A stretch of 57,808 nucleotides of DNA, from assembly GCA_030066685.1 (NCBI GenBank), contig JASJBF010000037.1, positions 1 through 57,808 of the forward strand, in the 5' to 3' direction. The position numbers and the translations under genes are program-made. This DNA comes from Kiloniellales bacterium (lineage in GTDB: Bacteria; Pseudomonadota; Alphaproteobacteria; Kiloniellales; JAKSBE01). Below, one piece after another: positions 9,065 to 20,278 of the stretch (its first letter is position 1; each line of letters begins with the position of its first letter). The notes below the pieces were generated by a model. The model was not told the origin of the DNA. It did no database searches and saw only the letters and a list, made by a program, of their open reading frames with translations.

Positions 9065-10470
9065 AAGACCTCGATCCAGGTCGCCATGCCGGCGGCCTGG
9101 TGCTCCAGCATGTGACAGTGCAGCATCCACTTGCCGGGGTTGTCGGCGAGGAAGGCGATGCTGGCCTTCTCGTTACGTTGGAGGAGGACGGTGTCGCGCC
9201 AGGGCGTTTCGGTCTGGGCGCTGCCGTCGCGCTCGACCACCCGGACGTGATGGCCGTGCAGGTGCAGGGCGTGGGGCCAGGCGGTGTCGTTGATCATCTC
9301 GATCACCGCCGTGCGGCCCCGTTCGACGCGCAGCAGGGGCTCGTCCGTCATGCCGGCCGTGCCGTTGAAGGCCCAGGCCTTGCCCTGGTCGACCAGCTCG
9401 CGCAGGCCCATGCGCCGGCCCTTGAACCGGGCGCTGGCCATTCGACCCATGGCGCCGCCCTCCATCAGCAGCTCCCGGCGCAGGGCGCCACCGAGGTCCA
9501 GGGATCTTGGTAGCGGATTGTCGGGCAAGGCGGCGGGCGGCGGCAAAGGCCGGTCGCGCGTGGGTGCTTCGGGCCGGTAGGCGAGAAAGGCGGTCTCGAC
9601 CGCGTGGGCGCCGCCGACCTCGAGGATCGCGGTCCGGGCGCCGGGTCCCAGGACCGCGTCGACGACGAGGTCGGCCCGCTGGGCCGGCGCCAGGGTGACG
9701 ACGCCGTCGGCGGGCTGGTAGGGGGCGATGGGCTGGCCGTCGAGCGCGACCAGCCAGGCGGCGTGGCCGTCGAGCCTGAGCGACAGCACCCGGGCGTTGC
9801 AGCAGTTGGCGAGCCGCAGGCGCAGGCGCTCGCCCTTGCGCAGAGCGATTTCCGGCTGCGAGACGCCGTTGACGGTCAGCCAGTTGCCAAGCCGGCCGGC
9901 GTGCGCCCAGTCGCGCATGCGCCCCAGGCTGGCCTCGTCGATCTGACCGTCCCCGTCCAGGCGCCAGTCGTCGAAGGCCAGGGCCAGGTCCCGGTCGACC
10001 GCCGGCGCCTCGGCCTCCTCGACGATCAGCAGGCCGTAGAGCCCGCGGGCCATCTGCTCCCAGGTCCGGTTGTGGGGGTGGTACCAGAAGGTGCCCGCAT
10101 CCGGCGGGGTGAAGACGTAGTCGAAGCTCTCGCCCGGCCGCACCGCCGCCTGGGTCAGGCCGGCGACGCCGTCCATGGCGTTGTCGATGCGGATACCGTG
10201 CCAGTGGACGGTCGAGGGCTGGTCGAGGCCGTTCTCGAAGCGCAGGTGCAGCTTCTTGCCCTGCCGCGCCCGGATGACCGGGCCCGGCACCCGGCCGTTG
10301 TAGCCCCAGACCGCGGTCGGCGCCGCCGCGTCGCCCATCAGCGGCGCCCGCGCGAGGCGGGCCTCCAGGACCTTGACCGCGGCCGAGGCCTCCGCCGGAG
10401 AGAGCCGTGGGGCGAGGGTGGACAAGGCGAGGGCCGACCCCGCCGTGGAGAGAAAGCTGCGCCGATTCAT
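9058..10470 (-). CDS. Tat-exported multicopper oxidase
   Basis: Start ATG 10470 gives 470 aa with a twin-arginine signal (MNRRSFLSTAGSALALSTLA), as expected for cupredoxins folded with copper before export. The copper sites are complete: HWHG and YHPH in the N-terminal domain, HALHLHGHHVRV and HCHMLEHQAAGM at the C-terminus. The Met ending the last motif is the type 1 copper axial ligand. Such periplasmic enzymes oxidise Cu(I), Fe(II), Mn(II) or phenolics. A cytochrome c gene lies 71 bp upstream on the same strand, suggesting a joint redox role. The stop codon lies inside an 18-bp sequence that is repeated at 37949 (see findings). Confidence 0.9.
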   Translation of the reverse strand: MNRRSFLSTAGSALALSTLAPRLSPAEASAAVKVLEARLARAPLMGDAAAPTAVWGYNGRVPGPVIRARQGKKLHLRFENGLDQPSTVHWHGIRIDNAMDGVAGLTQAAVRPGESFDYVFTPPDAGTFWYHPHNRTWEQMARGLYGLLIVEEAEAPAVDRDLALAFDDWRLDGDGQIDEASLGRMRDWAHAGRLGNWLTVNGVSQPEIALRKGERLRLRLANCCNARVLSLRLDGHAAWLVALDGQPIAPYQPADGVVTLAPAQRADLVVDAVLGPGARTAILEVGGAHAVETAFLAYRPEAPTRDRPLPPPAALPDNPLPRSLDLGGALRRELLMEGGAMGRMASARFKGRRMGLRELVDQGKAWAFNGTAGMTDEPLLRVERGRTAVIEMINDTAWPHALHLHGHHVRVVERDGSAQTETPWRDTVLLQRNEKASIAFLADNPGKWMLHCHMLEHQAAGMATWIEVLG

Positions 10471-10541
10471 CGCCGTGGAGAACTCCTGTCCGGATCGGGA
10501 AGCTAGCAGCCTTAACGCAAGCGCGCCAGGGCGGGGGAGAC

Positions 10542-11024
10542 TCATTGGCTGGAAGCCCGGGCGTCGAGATCGTCGTGCCGTCGGCGGATCTCGGGCGGCC
10601 AGGTGCTCTTGATGTAGGACAGCACGGCGAGGATCTCGGTGTCGCTCAGGATCCCTTCGTAGGCCGGCATCTCGCTTTTGTAGCCGGGGCCGGCGAAGAC
10701 CTGCGGGCCGTACTTGGTGAACCGGATCAGGTGGCTGGCGGGGTGGTGCCAGGTGTGCCCGCTGGCGTCGTGGGGCGGGGCGGGCAGCAAGCCGTCGGGG
10801 CGCCGCGCCTGCCAGTTCGGCTGGCCTTCGAGATCGGCGCCGTGGCAGGAAGCGCAGTGCTCGGCGTAGACTTGGCGCCCGGCCTGCACGACGCTGCGGT
10901 CGTCGGGGCGCAGGACACCGCTCTCTCGCCGCTCGCTCGGAGACCACAGCAAGACTCCGGCCAGCGCTGCCAGTATCAGAAGCGCGAGGCCAATGCCGAG
11001 GCGGCGCAGGGGCGGCGCGGTCAT
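10542..11024 (-). CDS. Membrane-anchored or exported cytochrome c (single heme)
   Basis: The 160-aa product has one N-terminal hydrophobic helix (IGLALLILAALAGVLLW) and a CASCH heme c motif at about residue 58-62. A later Met in KSEMPAYEGILSDTEI supplies the usual axial ligand, and ILAVLSYIKSTWP is the closing helix of class I cytochromes c. It sits just upstream of the multicopper oxidase gene on the same strand, so it is a plausible electron partner or a companion in copper or metal oxidation. Confidence 0.85.
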   Translation of the reverse strand: MTAPPLRRLGIGLALLILAALAGVLLWSPSERRESGVLRPDDRSVVQAGRQVYAEHCASCHGADLEGQPNWQARRPDGLLPAPPHDASGHTWHHPASHLIRFTKYGPQVFAGPGYKSEMPAYEGILSDTEILAVLSYIKSTWPPEIRRRHDDLDARASSQ

Positions 11025-11164
11025 TCGGACTCCGGGTGTAAGTTGCAGGTCGTCGAGACCCTCGGAGGCTTGTCTTCGGGCCCCTTTTTACGGGTTCCGC
11101 CAGGCGGAAGGTCAAGGCAAGCTGTCGACTCTTCATAAGGAAAACGGCTCGACGGGGGACAGCG

Positions 11165-11569
11165 ATGCCGGTGATTTCCGTGACCTGGAGACGGATCAAG
11201 GGGACCGAGGCGGCCCTGGGCTGGGCGGGGCCGCGCAGCGTGGTCGCTGACCGGCCGGCGGGCAAGGCGGGCGGCCAGGGCCTCGGCTTCAACGGCGGCG
11301 AGCTCCTGGCCCTGGCGATCGGCGGCTGCTTCTGCAACGATTTGCAGTACGTGGCCCACGACCGCGGCGTCCGGCTGACCGAGGTCGAGGTCGAGGTCAC
11401 CTTGCAGCTCCAGGAGACGCCCCTGCTGGTCACCGGCGCCGCGATGACCGTGCGCGCCCAGGGCGAGGGTGACGTCGAGGCGGTGATCGCCCAGGCGCAG
11501 GCGCTCTCGACCGTCAGCAACTCCATCGCCCGGGGCTTCCCGGTGACGGTCAGCCTTGGGGCGTCGTAG
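11165..11569 (+). CDS. OsmC-family protein
   Basis: The 134-aa protein has the OsmC/Ohr alpha/beta layout: FNGGELLALAIGGCFCNDL (helix with Cys55 and Cys57) and a C-terminal half with the motif TVSNSIARGFPVTVSL. In peroxide-reducing Ohr/OsmC enzymes a second redox Cys sits in the C-terminal half. Here that position is TVSNS, with no Cys, so a classical two-cysteine peroxidase mechanism is not supported. It belongs to the broader YhfA/OsmC group, often of unknown role. The gene is transcribed away from the cytochrome c gene. Confidence 0.8.
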   Translation: MPVISVTWRRIKGTEAALGWAGPRSVVADRPAGKAGGQGLGFNGGELLALAIGGCFCNDLQYVAHDRGVRLTEVEVEVTLQLQETPLLVTGAAMTVRAQGEGDVEAVIAQAQALSTVSNSIARGFPVTVSLGAS

Positions 11570-11857
11570 GCGCTTTGCTGGTGGGCCATTCAACCTGGCT
11601 GTCATGCCCGGCCATGACAGGCTCAAGGAGGCACGAGCCGGAGCCAATCCTGCGGGCCGGGGTTCTCAGGAGAGCCGATGGACCTTGATTGCCTTCGAGG
11701 GCGACCGGTCGCTGCCGGAGGGCGCCTGCCTAATCCAAGACCGCCGTGGCTCCAACCGCATCGCGGTCACGAAGCCTTGATGTCGCGTTAAGCCGACGCC
11801 CATGGCTTCGGATGCATAAAGGACGCCCGACGCGAGCGACCCGGGCCGCCGACCGCC

Positions 11858-13066
11858 ATGGACCTTTACTTCCTCTACCTCGCCTTGCTGGGCCTCTGGC
11901 CGCCGCTGCTCTGGCCGGCGCTGCGCGCCAGGGGCTGGCTGCGGGTCTGGCTGCTGGTCACGAGCGCCCTCGGCGCCCTGGCGACCCTGCACGAAGCGCG
12001 GCTCTGGTTCGCTTCCGGCGAGCCGATCCGGGTCGACATCCTGGCCATCGCCCCGCTGCTCGGCGGCCTCTACGGCGGGGCCGCGGTCCTACTGTTCCGG
12101 GCCCGGTGGCGGCGCTTCGCGGCGGTCTACGGCGCGGCGCTGGTCCTGCTCTGGGCCGGCGCGGCGGTGCTCTGGCAGGCCGAGGAGCGGGAACAGGCGC
12201 GCTTCCTGGAGGGCCTGGTCCTGGTCGCAAAGGGCGGCTTCCGCAGCCCGCAGGTCTACGAAGACCACTACGGCCCCTTCGCGCCGGCGCCCGAGGGGCT
12301 GCCGGCCGGGCACTGGCTGTCCGACGGCGATCCCCTGGCGACCCGCCTGATCATCAATGCCGAGGGGCGGGTCTGGCTGTTTCGCCGGCTCCGCGACGCG
12401 GAGACCCTGGACTTCGTCTCGGCCACCGTCCTGCGCCGCGCCGAGGGCGGAGACGGCAGGACCTGGGCCGGCGCCTTGACCGAGGCCCGCCGGACGACCT
12501 CGCTTCCGCCCCGGCCGGTGACCGTGACGCGGCGGGGCGCGACCCAGCTGACGCTGACCTTCCGGGACCGACCCGTCGCCTTCGCCAAGGCCCCGCCGCC
12601 CATCGATCCAGCGCCTCGGGCGGAGAACCTGAGATATCTCGGATCCTTCGGTCACGTCGATTGCGGTCCGCGCCGGGTCGAGGTCGTCCAACTCTGGCTC
12701 TGGCGGGATCAAGACGGGCTCTACGCGGTCGGGGCGGCACGGCCCTTCGCCAGGGGGCAGCCCCTGCGCTCCGCCAGGCTAATGGTCCTGGGCGCCGGTG
12801 CGCCCGAGGGCGAGGCCTGGGTCTTCACCTGGGAGGGGGTCAGGGGCGCCTCCCGGGCGCGGCTCACGCTGGATGACGGGCGTCTGGACCTGGTGCTGAA
12901 GGAAGGCAGCCGGCCGGAGCGGCGCCTTCGTCTGCGGCGCAGCGACGGCCCGCTGGGCGGCGACATCATCGACCTGGCGCCGCGGCGCAACGCCGAGGCC
13001 TGGGCCCACTGGTTCGACCGCGTGCCGCGGGGCAACAGGCTCAGCGGGGAGCTGCCCGGCTGCTGA
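11858..13066 (+). CDS. Unrecognised membrane protein with C-terminal soluble domain
   Basis: I do not recognise this 402-aa protein. Four hydrophobic segments lie within the first 110 residues (LYFLYLALLGLWPPLLW; VWLLVTSALGALATL; ILAIAPLLGGLYGGAAVLLF; AALVLLWAGAAVLW). A long, Arg-rich, mostly beta-type soluble region of about 290 residues follows. Cysteines are almost absent. A YEDHYGPFAP segment follows the membrane part. The frame has strong GC3 bias typical of real genes here. It is flanked by OsmC and, convergently, the GMC oxidoreductase, and neither neighbour suggests a role. Confidence 0.6.
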   Translation: MDLYFLYLALLGLWPPLLWPALRARGWLRVWLLVTSALGALATLHEARLWFASGEPIRVDILAIAPLLGGLYGGAAVLLFRARWRRFAAVYGAALVLLWAGAAVLWQAEEREQARFLEGLVLVAKGGFRSPQVYEDHYGPFAPAPEGLPAGHWLSDGDPLATRLIINAEGRVWLFRRLRDAETLDFVSATVLRRAEGGDGRTWAGALTEARRTTSLPPRPVTVTRRGATQLTLTFRDRPVAFAKAPPPIDPAPRAENLRYLGSFGHVDCGPRRVEVVQLWLWRDQDGLYAVGAARPFARGQPLRSARLMVLGAGAPEGEAWVFTWEGVRGASRARLTLDDGRLDLVLKEGSRPERRLRLRRSDGPLGGDIIDLAPRRNAEAWAHWFDRVPRGNRLSGELPGC

Positions 13067-13077
13067 CGGGGCCGGCC

Positions 13078-14736
13078 TCAGGCCGCCCGGCTGGCGGCCG
13101 CCTTGCGGTCCTCGCGGATCATCTCCGCGCCCTTCTCAGCGATCATGATGGTCGGCGAGTTGGTGTTGCCCGAGGTGATGGTCGGCATGACCGAGGCGTC
13201 GACCACGCGCAGGCCTTCCAGGCCGTGGACCCGCAGCCGCGGATCGACCACGGCGCGGTCGTCCTGGCCCATCTTGCAGGTGCTGACCGGGTGGAAGATG
13301 GTGCTGGCGATGTCGCCGGCGGCCCGGGCCAGGTCCTCGTCGCTGTCGATTTCGGCGCCGGGCTTGTACTCCTCCGGCGCGAAGCGGGCCAGGGCCGGGG
13401 CGGCGCAGATCTTCCGGGTCAGCCGCACCGCGTCGGCGGCGACCTGGCGGTCGGCCGGGTGGGAGAGGTAGTTGGGCCGGATCGCCGGCGCCTCGCGGGG
13501 GTCGGCGCTCCTGATGTGGACCGAGCCGCGGCTCTCCGGGCGCAGGTTGCAGACCGAGGCGGTGAAGGCCGGGAAGGGGTGCAGCGGGTCGCCCAGGCGG
13601 TCGCAGGACAGCGGCTGGATGTGATACTCCAGGTTCGGCGTCGCCCGGCTGGGATCGCTCCTGGCGAAGCCGCCGAGCTGGCTGGGCGCCATGGTCAGCG
13701 GCCCGCGCCGGAACAGGAAATACTCCAGGCCCATGACCGCGCGGCCGAGCAGGCTGCCCGCGCGCTGGTTCAGGGTGACCGTGTGCTTGACCTTGAAGAC
13801 CATGCGGACCTGCAGGTGGTCCTGCAGGTTTTCGCCGACCCCGGGCAGCTCGTGCCGGAGCTCGATGCCCTGCTCGCGCAGCAGCGCGCCCTGTCCGATC
13901 CCCGAGACCTCGAGGAGCTGCGGCGAGCCGACGGCGCCGGCGGCCAGGATGACCTCGCCCCCGGCCTCGCGCCGGGCCTCGGCGCGGGCCGGCCGGCCGT
14001 CGTGCCAGAAGTCGAGGCCGGTCGCGCGCCGGCCGTCGAAGCGCAGGCGGGCCGCCTGGGCCCGGGTCAGGACGGTGAGGTTGGGCCGGTCCTGGACCGG
14101 CCGCAGGAAGGCCTTGGCGGTGTTCCAGCGCACGCCCTTCTTCTGGTTGACCTGGAAGTAGCCGACGCCCTCGTTGTCGCCGCGGTTGAAGTCCTCGACC
14201 GCCGGCAGGCCGACCTCGGCCGCGGCGTCGCGGAAGGCGTCCAGGATCTCCCAGGACAGGCGCGGCGTCTCGACCCGCCATTCGCCGCCGGCGCCGTGGA
14301 ACTCGCTCTCGCCGGCGTAGTGGTCCTCGGAGCGGCGGAAGTAGGGCAGGACCTCGTCCCAGCCCCAGCCCCGGTTGCCCATCTGGCGCCACTGGTCGTA
14401 GTCCTGGGCCTGGCCGCGCATGTAGATCATGCCGTTGATCGAGGAGCAGCCGCCCAGGACCTTGCCGCGCGGATAGTCGAGCGCGCGGCCGTTCAGCCCC
14501 GGCTCGGCCTCGGTCTTGAAGCACCAGTCGGTCCGGGGGTTGTTCATGGTGTAGAGGTAGCCGACCGGGATGTGGATCCAGATGTAGCTGTCCTTGCCGC
14601 CGGCCTCGAGCAGCAGGACCGAGACCTCCGGATCGGCGCTCAGGCGGTTGGCCAGGACGCAGCCGGCCGAGCCGGCGCCGACGATGATGTAGTCGAAGCT
14701 GCCGACGCTGGGCGCGCCCGCGAAGCCCTCCGGCAT
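13078..14736 (-). CDS. GMC-family oxidoreductase, choline dehydrogenase-like
   Basis: ATG 14736, with GGAGAG 7-8 nt upstream, gives 552 aa, the usual length of BetA. The N-terminal FAD motif is YIIVGAGSAGCVLANRLS, followed by the GMC signature YPRGKVLGGCSSINGMIYMRG. The C-terminal region has the catalytic-site segment FHPVSTCKMG and the closing GNTNSPTIMIAEKGAEMI. BetA oxidises choline to betaine aldehyde at the membrane. That fits the betaine genes nearby, but there is no betaine-aldehyde dehydrogenase or BetI beside it, so another primary alcohol is possible. Confidence 0.85.
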   Translation of the reverse strand: MPEGFAGAPSVGSFDYIIVGAGSAGCVLANRLSADPEVSVLLLEAGGKDSYIWIHIPVGYLYTMNNPRTDWCFKTEAEPGLNGRALDYPRGKVLGGCSSINGMIYMRGQAQDYDQWRQMGNRGWGWDEVLPYFRRSEDHYAGESEFHGAGGEWRVETPRLSWEILDAFRDAAAEVGLPAVEDFNRGDNEGVGYFQVNQKKGVRWNTAKAFLRPVQDRPNLTVLTRAQAARLRFDGRRATGLDFWHDGRPARAEARREAGGEVILAAGAVGSPQLLEVSGIGQGALLREQGIELRHELPGVGENLQDHLQVRMVFKVKHTVTLNQRAGSLLGRAVMGLEYFLFRRGPLTMAPSQLGGFARSDPSRATPNLEYHIQPLSCDRLGDPLHPFPAFTASVCNLRPESRGSVHIRSADPREAPAIRPNYLSHPADRQVAADAVRLTRKICAAPALARFAPEEYKPGAEIDSDEDLARAAGDIASTIFHPVSTCKMGQDDRAVVDPRLRVHGLEGLRVVDASVMPTITSGNTNSPTIMIAEKGAEMIREDRKAAASRAA

Positions 14737-14852
14737 GTCGCACTCTCCTCTCCCGCCCGGGTCCATCTCGCCGGGCGGAGGGAGGGCCGTCAAGGGGCAG
14801 GTGCCGGCGCTTGCCTGTTGACAGGGCGCGGCTTCTTGCGTCTTGTACAACC

Positions 14853-15236
14853 ATGGCGTTTGGTCTGCGGTCGAGAGGGTTCCGGCTCGGGGTCGTGGCG
14901 GTCGTCGCGGTGGCGATGTCGCTGCTCGGCCTCGCGCACGCCCTGCCGCGCGGGAACCCGGTCGATCTCGCGGACTACGCCCTGCCGGACGGCACGCTTC
15001 CGACGCTCTGCCTGGTTCAGGCGGAGCCTGCCTCCCAGCAGTCGGAGGCGGGTGTTGCGGTCTGCGACGCCTGCCTCATGGGAGCCGGCCTCCAGCTCCC
15101 GCTCGCCAAGGCCCCGCCGCTCGGCCGGGCTCACCAGGGCCTGCGTCTTCGCCAGGCCCAACCCGACCAGCCGCAGCGGGGCCTTTGCCGGTCCGGCCAA
15201 AAGCTGGCCCGGGCCCCGCCGTCCCTGATTTCGTGA
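14853..15236 (+). CDS. Small exported Cys-pair protein, DUF2946-like
   Basis: ATG 14853 gives 127 aa. The N-terminus is a signal peptide or anchor (LGVVAVVAVAMSLLGLAHALP). A central CLVQ...VCDACLMGAGLQLP segment resembles the conserved cysteine motif of DUF2946 proteins, which are commonly encoded next to PepSY or TonB-dependent transport genes and are suspected to bind copper or another metal. The tail is Gln/Arg-rich. The next gene is a PepSY-TM protein on the same strand 95 bp downstream, the expected context. The family assignment is tentative. Confidence 0.6.
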   Translation: MAFGLRSRGFRLGVVAVVAVAMSLLGLAHALPRGNPVDLADYALPDGTLPTLCLVQAEPASQQSEAGVAVCDACLMGAGLQLPLAKAPPLGRAHQGLRLRQAQPDQPQRGLCRSGQKLARAPPSLIS

Positions 15237-15331
15237 TCTAGCAGGCCGTCTTCCCGCCGCCCGGACGCCCCTTCGGACGTGCCGTGGCGCGTGGAGATGC
15301 CTGAGAAATCAACGATATTCAGGGAGGCATC

Positions 15332-16720
15332 ATGTCGACGCAGGACCTCGAACTGGCCGCGGGCGCCGCGGCGGACACGGCGAGCGACGGCTCGCTCTAC
15401 CGCGCCATCTGGCGCTGGCACTTCTACGCGGGGCTCCTGGTCCTGCCCTTCATGGTCTGGCTCGCGCTGACCGGCGGGGTCTACCTCTTCAAGGACGAGA
15501 TCAACGGCCTGCTCTATGCCGACTACCGGACGGTCGCGCCCTCGGACCGGGCGGCCCTGCCGCCCTCGGAGATCGTCGCCCGGGCGAGCGCCGCACTCGG
15601 CGCGCCGGCGATCGGCTACGTCCCGCCCGCGGCCGCCGACCGCTCGGCCCAGGTCCGGGTCAAGACGGCGGAGGGCGAAAAGCGCATCGTCTTCGTCGAC
15701 CCCGCCAGCGGCGAGGTCCTCGGCGACCAGGCCGACGGCAAGTTCGCCGGCTCGCCGCTGATGCTGCTGATCCGCAAGCTGCACAGCCTCAACTACTTCG
15801 GCGAGTATCCGAGCCGGATCATCGAGGCGGTCGGCGGCTTCGCCCTGGTCCTGGTGGTCACCGGCCTCTACCTCTGGTGGCCGCGCGGGCGCGCGGGCGG
15901 GGTGGTCTCGCTGCGCGGCGCGCCGGGCCGCCGCGTCTTCTGGCGCGACCTGCACGCCGTCACCGGCGCCTTCGCCGGGCTGCTGATCTTCTTCCTCGCG
16001 CTCTCCGGGCTGCCCTGGTCGGGCTTCTGGGGCAGCAACCTGAACCACTACGCCAACCAGGCGGGCCTGGCCTATCCGCCGGGCTACTGGGACGACATCC
16101 CGGTCTCGAGCGTGCCGATGAAAGAGGCCATGACCGAGACCTCCTGGTCCCTGGAGAACGCGCCCATGCCGGTCTCGACGCCCAACGGCGCGCAGCCGAT
16201 CGGCCTCGACCGGGTGGTGGCGACCGCGACCGAACGGGGCATCGCGCCGGGCTATGCGATCGACTTCCCGGGCGACGAGACCGGGGTCTTCACCGCCTCG
16301 GTCTACCCGGACCAGATCGCCGGCGAGCGGATCCTCCACATCGACCAGTACTCGGGCGAGGTGCTCTTCGACGCCGGCTTCGCCGAGCTGGGCCCGGTCG
16401 GCAAGGCCATCGAGTGGGGCGTCAGCGTCCACATGGGCCAGGAGTTCGGCCTGGTCAACCAGCTGGTCATGCTGGCGACCTGCCTGGCCGTCATCGTCAT
16501 GTCGGTCGCGGCCGCGGTCATGTGGTGGAAGCGCCGGCCCCAGGGCCGCCTCGGCGTGCCGCCCTATCCGGAGAACAAGCGGGTCTATCTTGCGCTCTGG
16601 GGCATCGCCGTGGCCGTCGGCCTGCTCTTCCCGATCACCGGCCTGGCGATCGCGGCCATGATCGCCCTCGACCTGCTGCTGATCCGCTGGGTGCCGCCCT
16701 TGCGGCGGGCCTTTGCGTAG
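15332..16720 (+). CDS. PepSY-associated TM protein (PepSY-TM family)
   Basis: The 462-aa protein has the PepSY-TM layout. The first helix follows the motif IWRWHFYAGLLVLPFMVWLALTGGVYLF, a periplasmic PepSY region follows, and there are three further helices (GGFALVLVVTGLYLWW; LLIFFLALSGLPWSGFWG; LVMLATCLAVIVMSVAAAVMWW) with a final C-terminal hydrophobic pair. Conserved WRWHFYAG and WW motifs mark the family. Such proteins are inner-membrane partners in siderophore-iron reduction or metal uptake. With the upstream DUF2946-like gene it probably forms a metal-handling operon. The precise metal is unknown. Confidence 0.88.
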   Translation: MSTQDLELAAGAAADTASDGSLYRAIWRWHFYAGLLVLPFMVWLALTGGVYLFKDEINGLLYADYRTVAPSDRAALPPSEIVARASAALGAPAIGYVPPAAADRSAQVRVKTAEGEKRIVFVDPASGEVLGDQADGKFAGSPLMLLIRKLHSLNYFGEYPSRIIEAVGGFALVLVVTGLYLWWPRGRAGGVVSLRGAPGRRVFWRDLHAVTGAFAGLLIFFLALSGLPWSGFWGSNLNHYANQAGLAYPPGYWDDIPVSSVPMKEAMTETSWSLENAPMPVSTPNGAQPIGLDRVVATATERGIAPGYAIDFPGDETGVFTASVYPDQIAGERILHIDQYSGEVLFDAGFAELGPVGKAIEWGVSVHMGQEFGLVNQLVMLATCLAVIVMSVAAAVMWWKRRPQGRLGVPPYPENKRVYLALWGIAVAVGLLFPITGLAIAAMIALDLLLIRWVPPLRRAFA

Positions 16721-17005
16721 CGCTGGCCTGCGCCGTTTGGTGAATCATTCCCCTCCCAACCCGCGTGGCGTCGCACGGTGGACGGAAGAAAGGGGGACCG
16801 CAATCGACGAAATCGGTTCCAAAGTCGTGCACTTACAAGGGCACCGCGGCTCTTCTCGGCCTCCCCCAATAACCGCTTTCTCCGGCAAAGCCGCCCGCTG
16901 CTGGCGCCGCGGCGAAAGGCGCACGGTCGCCACATCAAGGCATCGATCGGGCCTGCCTGGCCATTTGCCGAACCGCTCAACTGCCTTTCACTGAGTTGCG
17001 TCAGT

Positions 17006-17057
17006 TAGCGCACTTCCCGATCAGACGCGTTCGCGTCTGGCCGGGAGTAGTGCGCTA
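17006..17057. repeat. Palindrome A (left pair flanking katG)
   Basis: A 52-bp palindrome with termini TAGCGCAC / GTGCGCTA and inner arms around a TTCG loop (ACGCG-TTCG-CGTCT region). It has a near-identical inverted counterpart (A') at 20194-20245. A 13-bp spacer separates it from palindrome B. Confidence 0.9.
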
Positions 17058-17070
17058 ATGCCTTGAAGTC

Positions 17071-17130
17071 AGGGCATTACATCCGGCCAGATGGATCGCG
17101 AAGCGATTCCATCTGATCGGATAATGCCCT
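17071..17130. repeat. Palindrome B (left pair flanking katG)
   Basis: A 60-bp palindrome with outer arms AGGGCATTA / TAATGCCCT and inner arms ATGGATCGC / GCGATTCCAT around a GAA loop. Its counterpart B' is at 20122-20180. It lies 100 bp beyond the katG stop codon. Confidence 0.9.
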
Positions 17131-17229
17131 AGTGTCGCAGAGCCTGCATGAGTGCAACTTATCCGACAGGCACGCATCGGATTGAAGGCACCCACCCAGG
17201 ACCAGACGTTCGAACACCTTTCCGCGGGC

Positions 17230-19503
<2,274 letters not shown>

Positions 19504-19648
19504 TCAGTTTGAAGCAAACACGCACGCCTTCATCCCTACTGAGCCCCGGGCCAACTTCCGTTGAACACCGTGACGGGAGCGTGACCTGAGGCGCAGAACC
19601 AGCGGCAATTTTCGCAACCTCTGAGGCGTGCCTCATCGTCGCAATACC

Positions 19649-19664
19649 TTAGAATGATTCTTAA
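19649..19664. promoter_or_regulatory. Irr/Fur-type iron box candidate upstream of katG
   Basis: The sequence TTAGAA-TGA-TTCTTAA is a near-perfect dyad resembling the alphaproteobacterial iron control element recognised by Irr (TTTAGAA-N3-TTCTAAA as I recall it). It lies 185 bp upstream of the katG start in an unusually AT-rich patch. KatG needs heme, so iron-responsive control is plausible, but this is unproven. Confidence 0.35.
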
Positions 19665-19681
19665 AAAAAGACAAGAAAAAC

Positions 19682-20121
19682 TCGGGGATACTGCAACCTA
19701 AAATATGCCAGAGCGCCTTTCTTGGGCTCACCTGGGAGCGACGCTCAGATGTGGTGTCGGAACCCAGTCGCAAGACGCCGGCAACGCTCGCTGGCCTTGG
19801 AGATGAGTGTCGTCAATGACTTGGAGAGGCGTCACCCGGGGTCGCGAAAGGATCGTCCTTCTTCCGATCCGGCCCGTCACGGCAAGCTTACAGATCCGCC
19901 GCGCGATGCTGCCCGGCGCATGTTGCAAATGGCGACGAACGCCAAAGTTGAGATTGAAACGCCAATCCTCTGCAGGCCCGTCCGAATGTCTGGGTCGGGT
20001 CTCAGCTTGCCCTTCGCCGACGGCGCCAACCACGCCCGGATGCGTATAGACAGGGACATCCTCTATGTCCGAACGACGTGTTCAGCCGAATGTTGGTTTT
20101 GCCCGGGTTTTGTGGACACCT
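19682..20121. other. About 440 bp between katG promoter region and the right palindromes; no gene recognised
   Basis: Several short frames cross this stretch on both strands, but none has a ribosome-binding site, a recognisable motif or consistent codon bias. It may be passenger DNA of the katG cassette or decayed sequence. Confidence 0.5.
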
Positions 20122-20180
20122 AGGGCATTACATCCGGCCAGATGGATCGCTTCGCGATCCATCTGGCCGGATAATGCCCT
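20122..20180. repeat. Palindrome B' (right pair flanking katG)
   Basis: A 59-bp palindrome with the same outer arms (AGGGCATTA / TAATGCCCT) as palindrome B and inner arms ATGGATCGC / GCGATCCAT. Its position next to A' is the mirror image of the left pair. Confidence 0.9.
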
Positions 20181-20193
20181 AACTTCAGAGCGA

Positions 20194-20245
20194 TAGCGCA
20201 TTACTCCCGGCCAGACGCGAGCGCGTCTGATCGGGATGTGCGCTA
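20194..20245. repeat. Palindrome A' (right pair flanking katG)
   Basis: A 52-bp palindrome with termini TAGCGCA.. / ..TGCGCTA. Its reverse complement matches palindrome A at nearly every position, including the asymmetric GATC/GGCC arm difference, so the pair is inverted relative to the left copy. The 13-bp spacer to B' matches the left spacer at about 8 of 13 positions after inversion. Confidence 0.9.
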
Positions 20246-20278
20246 GAACGAGGCGCCTTGAGCGCCGGGAGGTGTCAG

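Noticed and set aside
10471-11589. Long minus-strand extension upstream of the multicopper oxidase
   Set aside because: It runs across the cytochrome c gene and the OsmC gene in other frames. The Tat signal at ATG 10470 marks the real start.
13078-14736. Naming the GMC enzyme betA outright
   Set aside because: The family is clear, but no betB or betI is adjacent and GMC enzymes act on many alcohols, so only choline dehydrogenase-like is stated.
19722-20123. 133-codon plus-strand ORF between katG and the right palindromes
   Set aside because: It has no ribosome-binding site, low-complexity Arg content and no motif, and competes with frames on the other strand.
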